Source of the DNA: Candidatus Eiseniibacteriota bacterium
Lineage (GTDB): Bacteria; Arandabacterota; Arandabacteria; JAGLYR01
Reading direction: 5' to 3'
Assembly (NCBI GenBank): GCA_023132135.1
Contig: JAGLYR010000120.1
Span: forward strand, 1 to 5,471
DNA: 5,471 nucleotides
Below are positions 5,434 to 5,471 of the stretch, one piece after another (the stretch's first letter is position 1; each line of letters starts with the position of its first letter). The translations under genes were made by a program, and so were the position numbers. A model generated the notes under the pieces. That model was not told the origin of the DNA. It did no database searches and was given only the letters and a program-made list of their open reading frames with translations.

Positions 5434-5449
5434 CCCAATCCTAGTCGCT

Positions 5450-5471
5450 TGTCACCCTGTCACCTGTCACT
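5450..5471. repeat. TGTCACC short tandem repeat running off the window
   Basis: Units TGTCACC (5450-5456, followed by one extra C), TGTCACC (5458-5464) and TGTCACT (5465-5471) repeat with period 7-8 bp up to the window end, so the array may continue. It lies in the non-coding 3' flank of the outer-membrane gene. Confidence 0.6.

Overview
The window is GC-rich DNA from a Gram-negative (diderm) bacterium: one gene ends in an outer-membrane beta-barrel with a C-terminal phenylalanine and begins with a secretion signal. The combination of an NtrY/NtrX-like two-component pair, an AMPK-type glycogen-binding (CBM48) module fused to an Omp85-like barrel, and GDVV-type beta-solenoid repeats resembles proteins I associate with FCB-related, mostly uncultured phyla such as Eisenbacteria, Krumholzibacteria or Gemmatimonadota. 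That placement is inference and cannot be fixed from the sequence alone.

Layout. Positions 1-75 are non-coding and hold a short 7-bp-period repeat. Two genes on the minus strand form an operon read from 3000 down to 76: a membrane sensor histidine kinase (1447-3000), then a sigma-54-dependent response regulator (76-1446). The kinase stop and the regulator start abut as TGAATG. A 412-bp divergent intergenic region (3001-3412) separates them from the third gene. It carries a candidate sigma-70-type promoter facing the kinase, a cluster of GTGCTTCG-like repeats with a perfect 12-bp palindrome, a 6-7 unit octamer repeat, and a near-consensus sigma-54 -24/-12 promoter facing the third gene. The third gene (3413-5383, plus strand) encodes an exported outer-membrane protein: signal peptide, bactofilin-like beta-solenoid, CBM48 domain, and an Omp85/BamA-type barrel with a Cys/Met-rich insert. 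The last 88 bp hold a weak hairpin and a third short-period repeat that runs off the window.

How the parts fit. The regulator has the GAFTGA loop that contacts sigma-54, and the best sigma-54 promoter in the intergenic region faces the outer-membrane gene. The simplest reading is a compact circuit: the kinase senses something in the periplasm or envelope, phosphorylates the regulator, and the regulator activates the divergent outer-membrane gene through sigma-54. The target is the most unusual part. It is an Omp85-like barrel with no visible POTRA domains, whose periplasmic portion seems to be replaced by a beta-solenoid and a carbohydrate-binding-type module.
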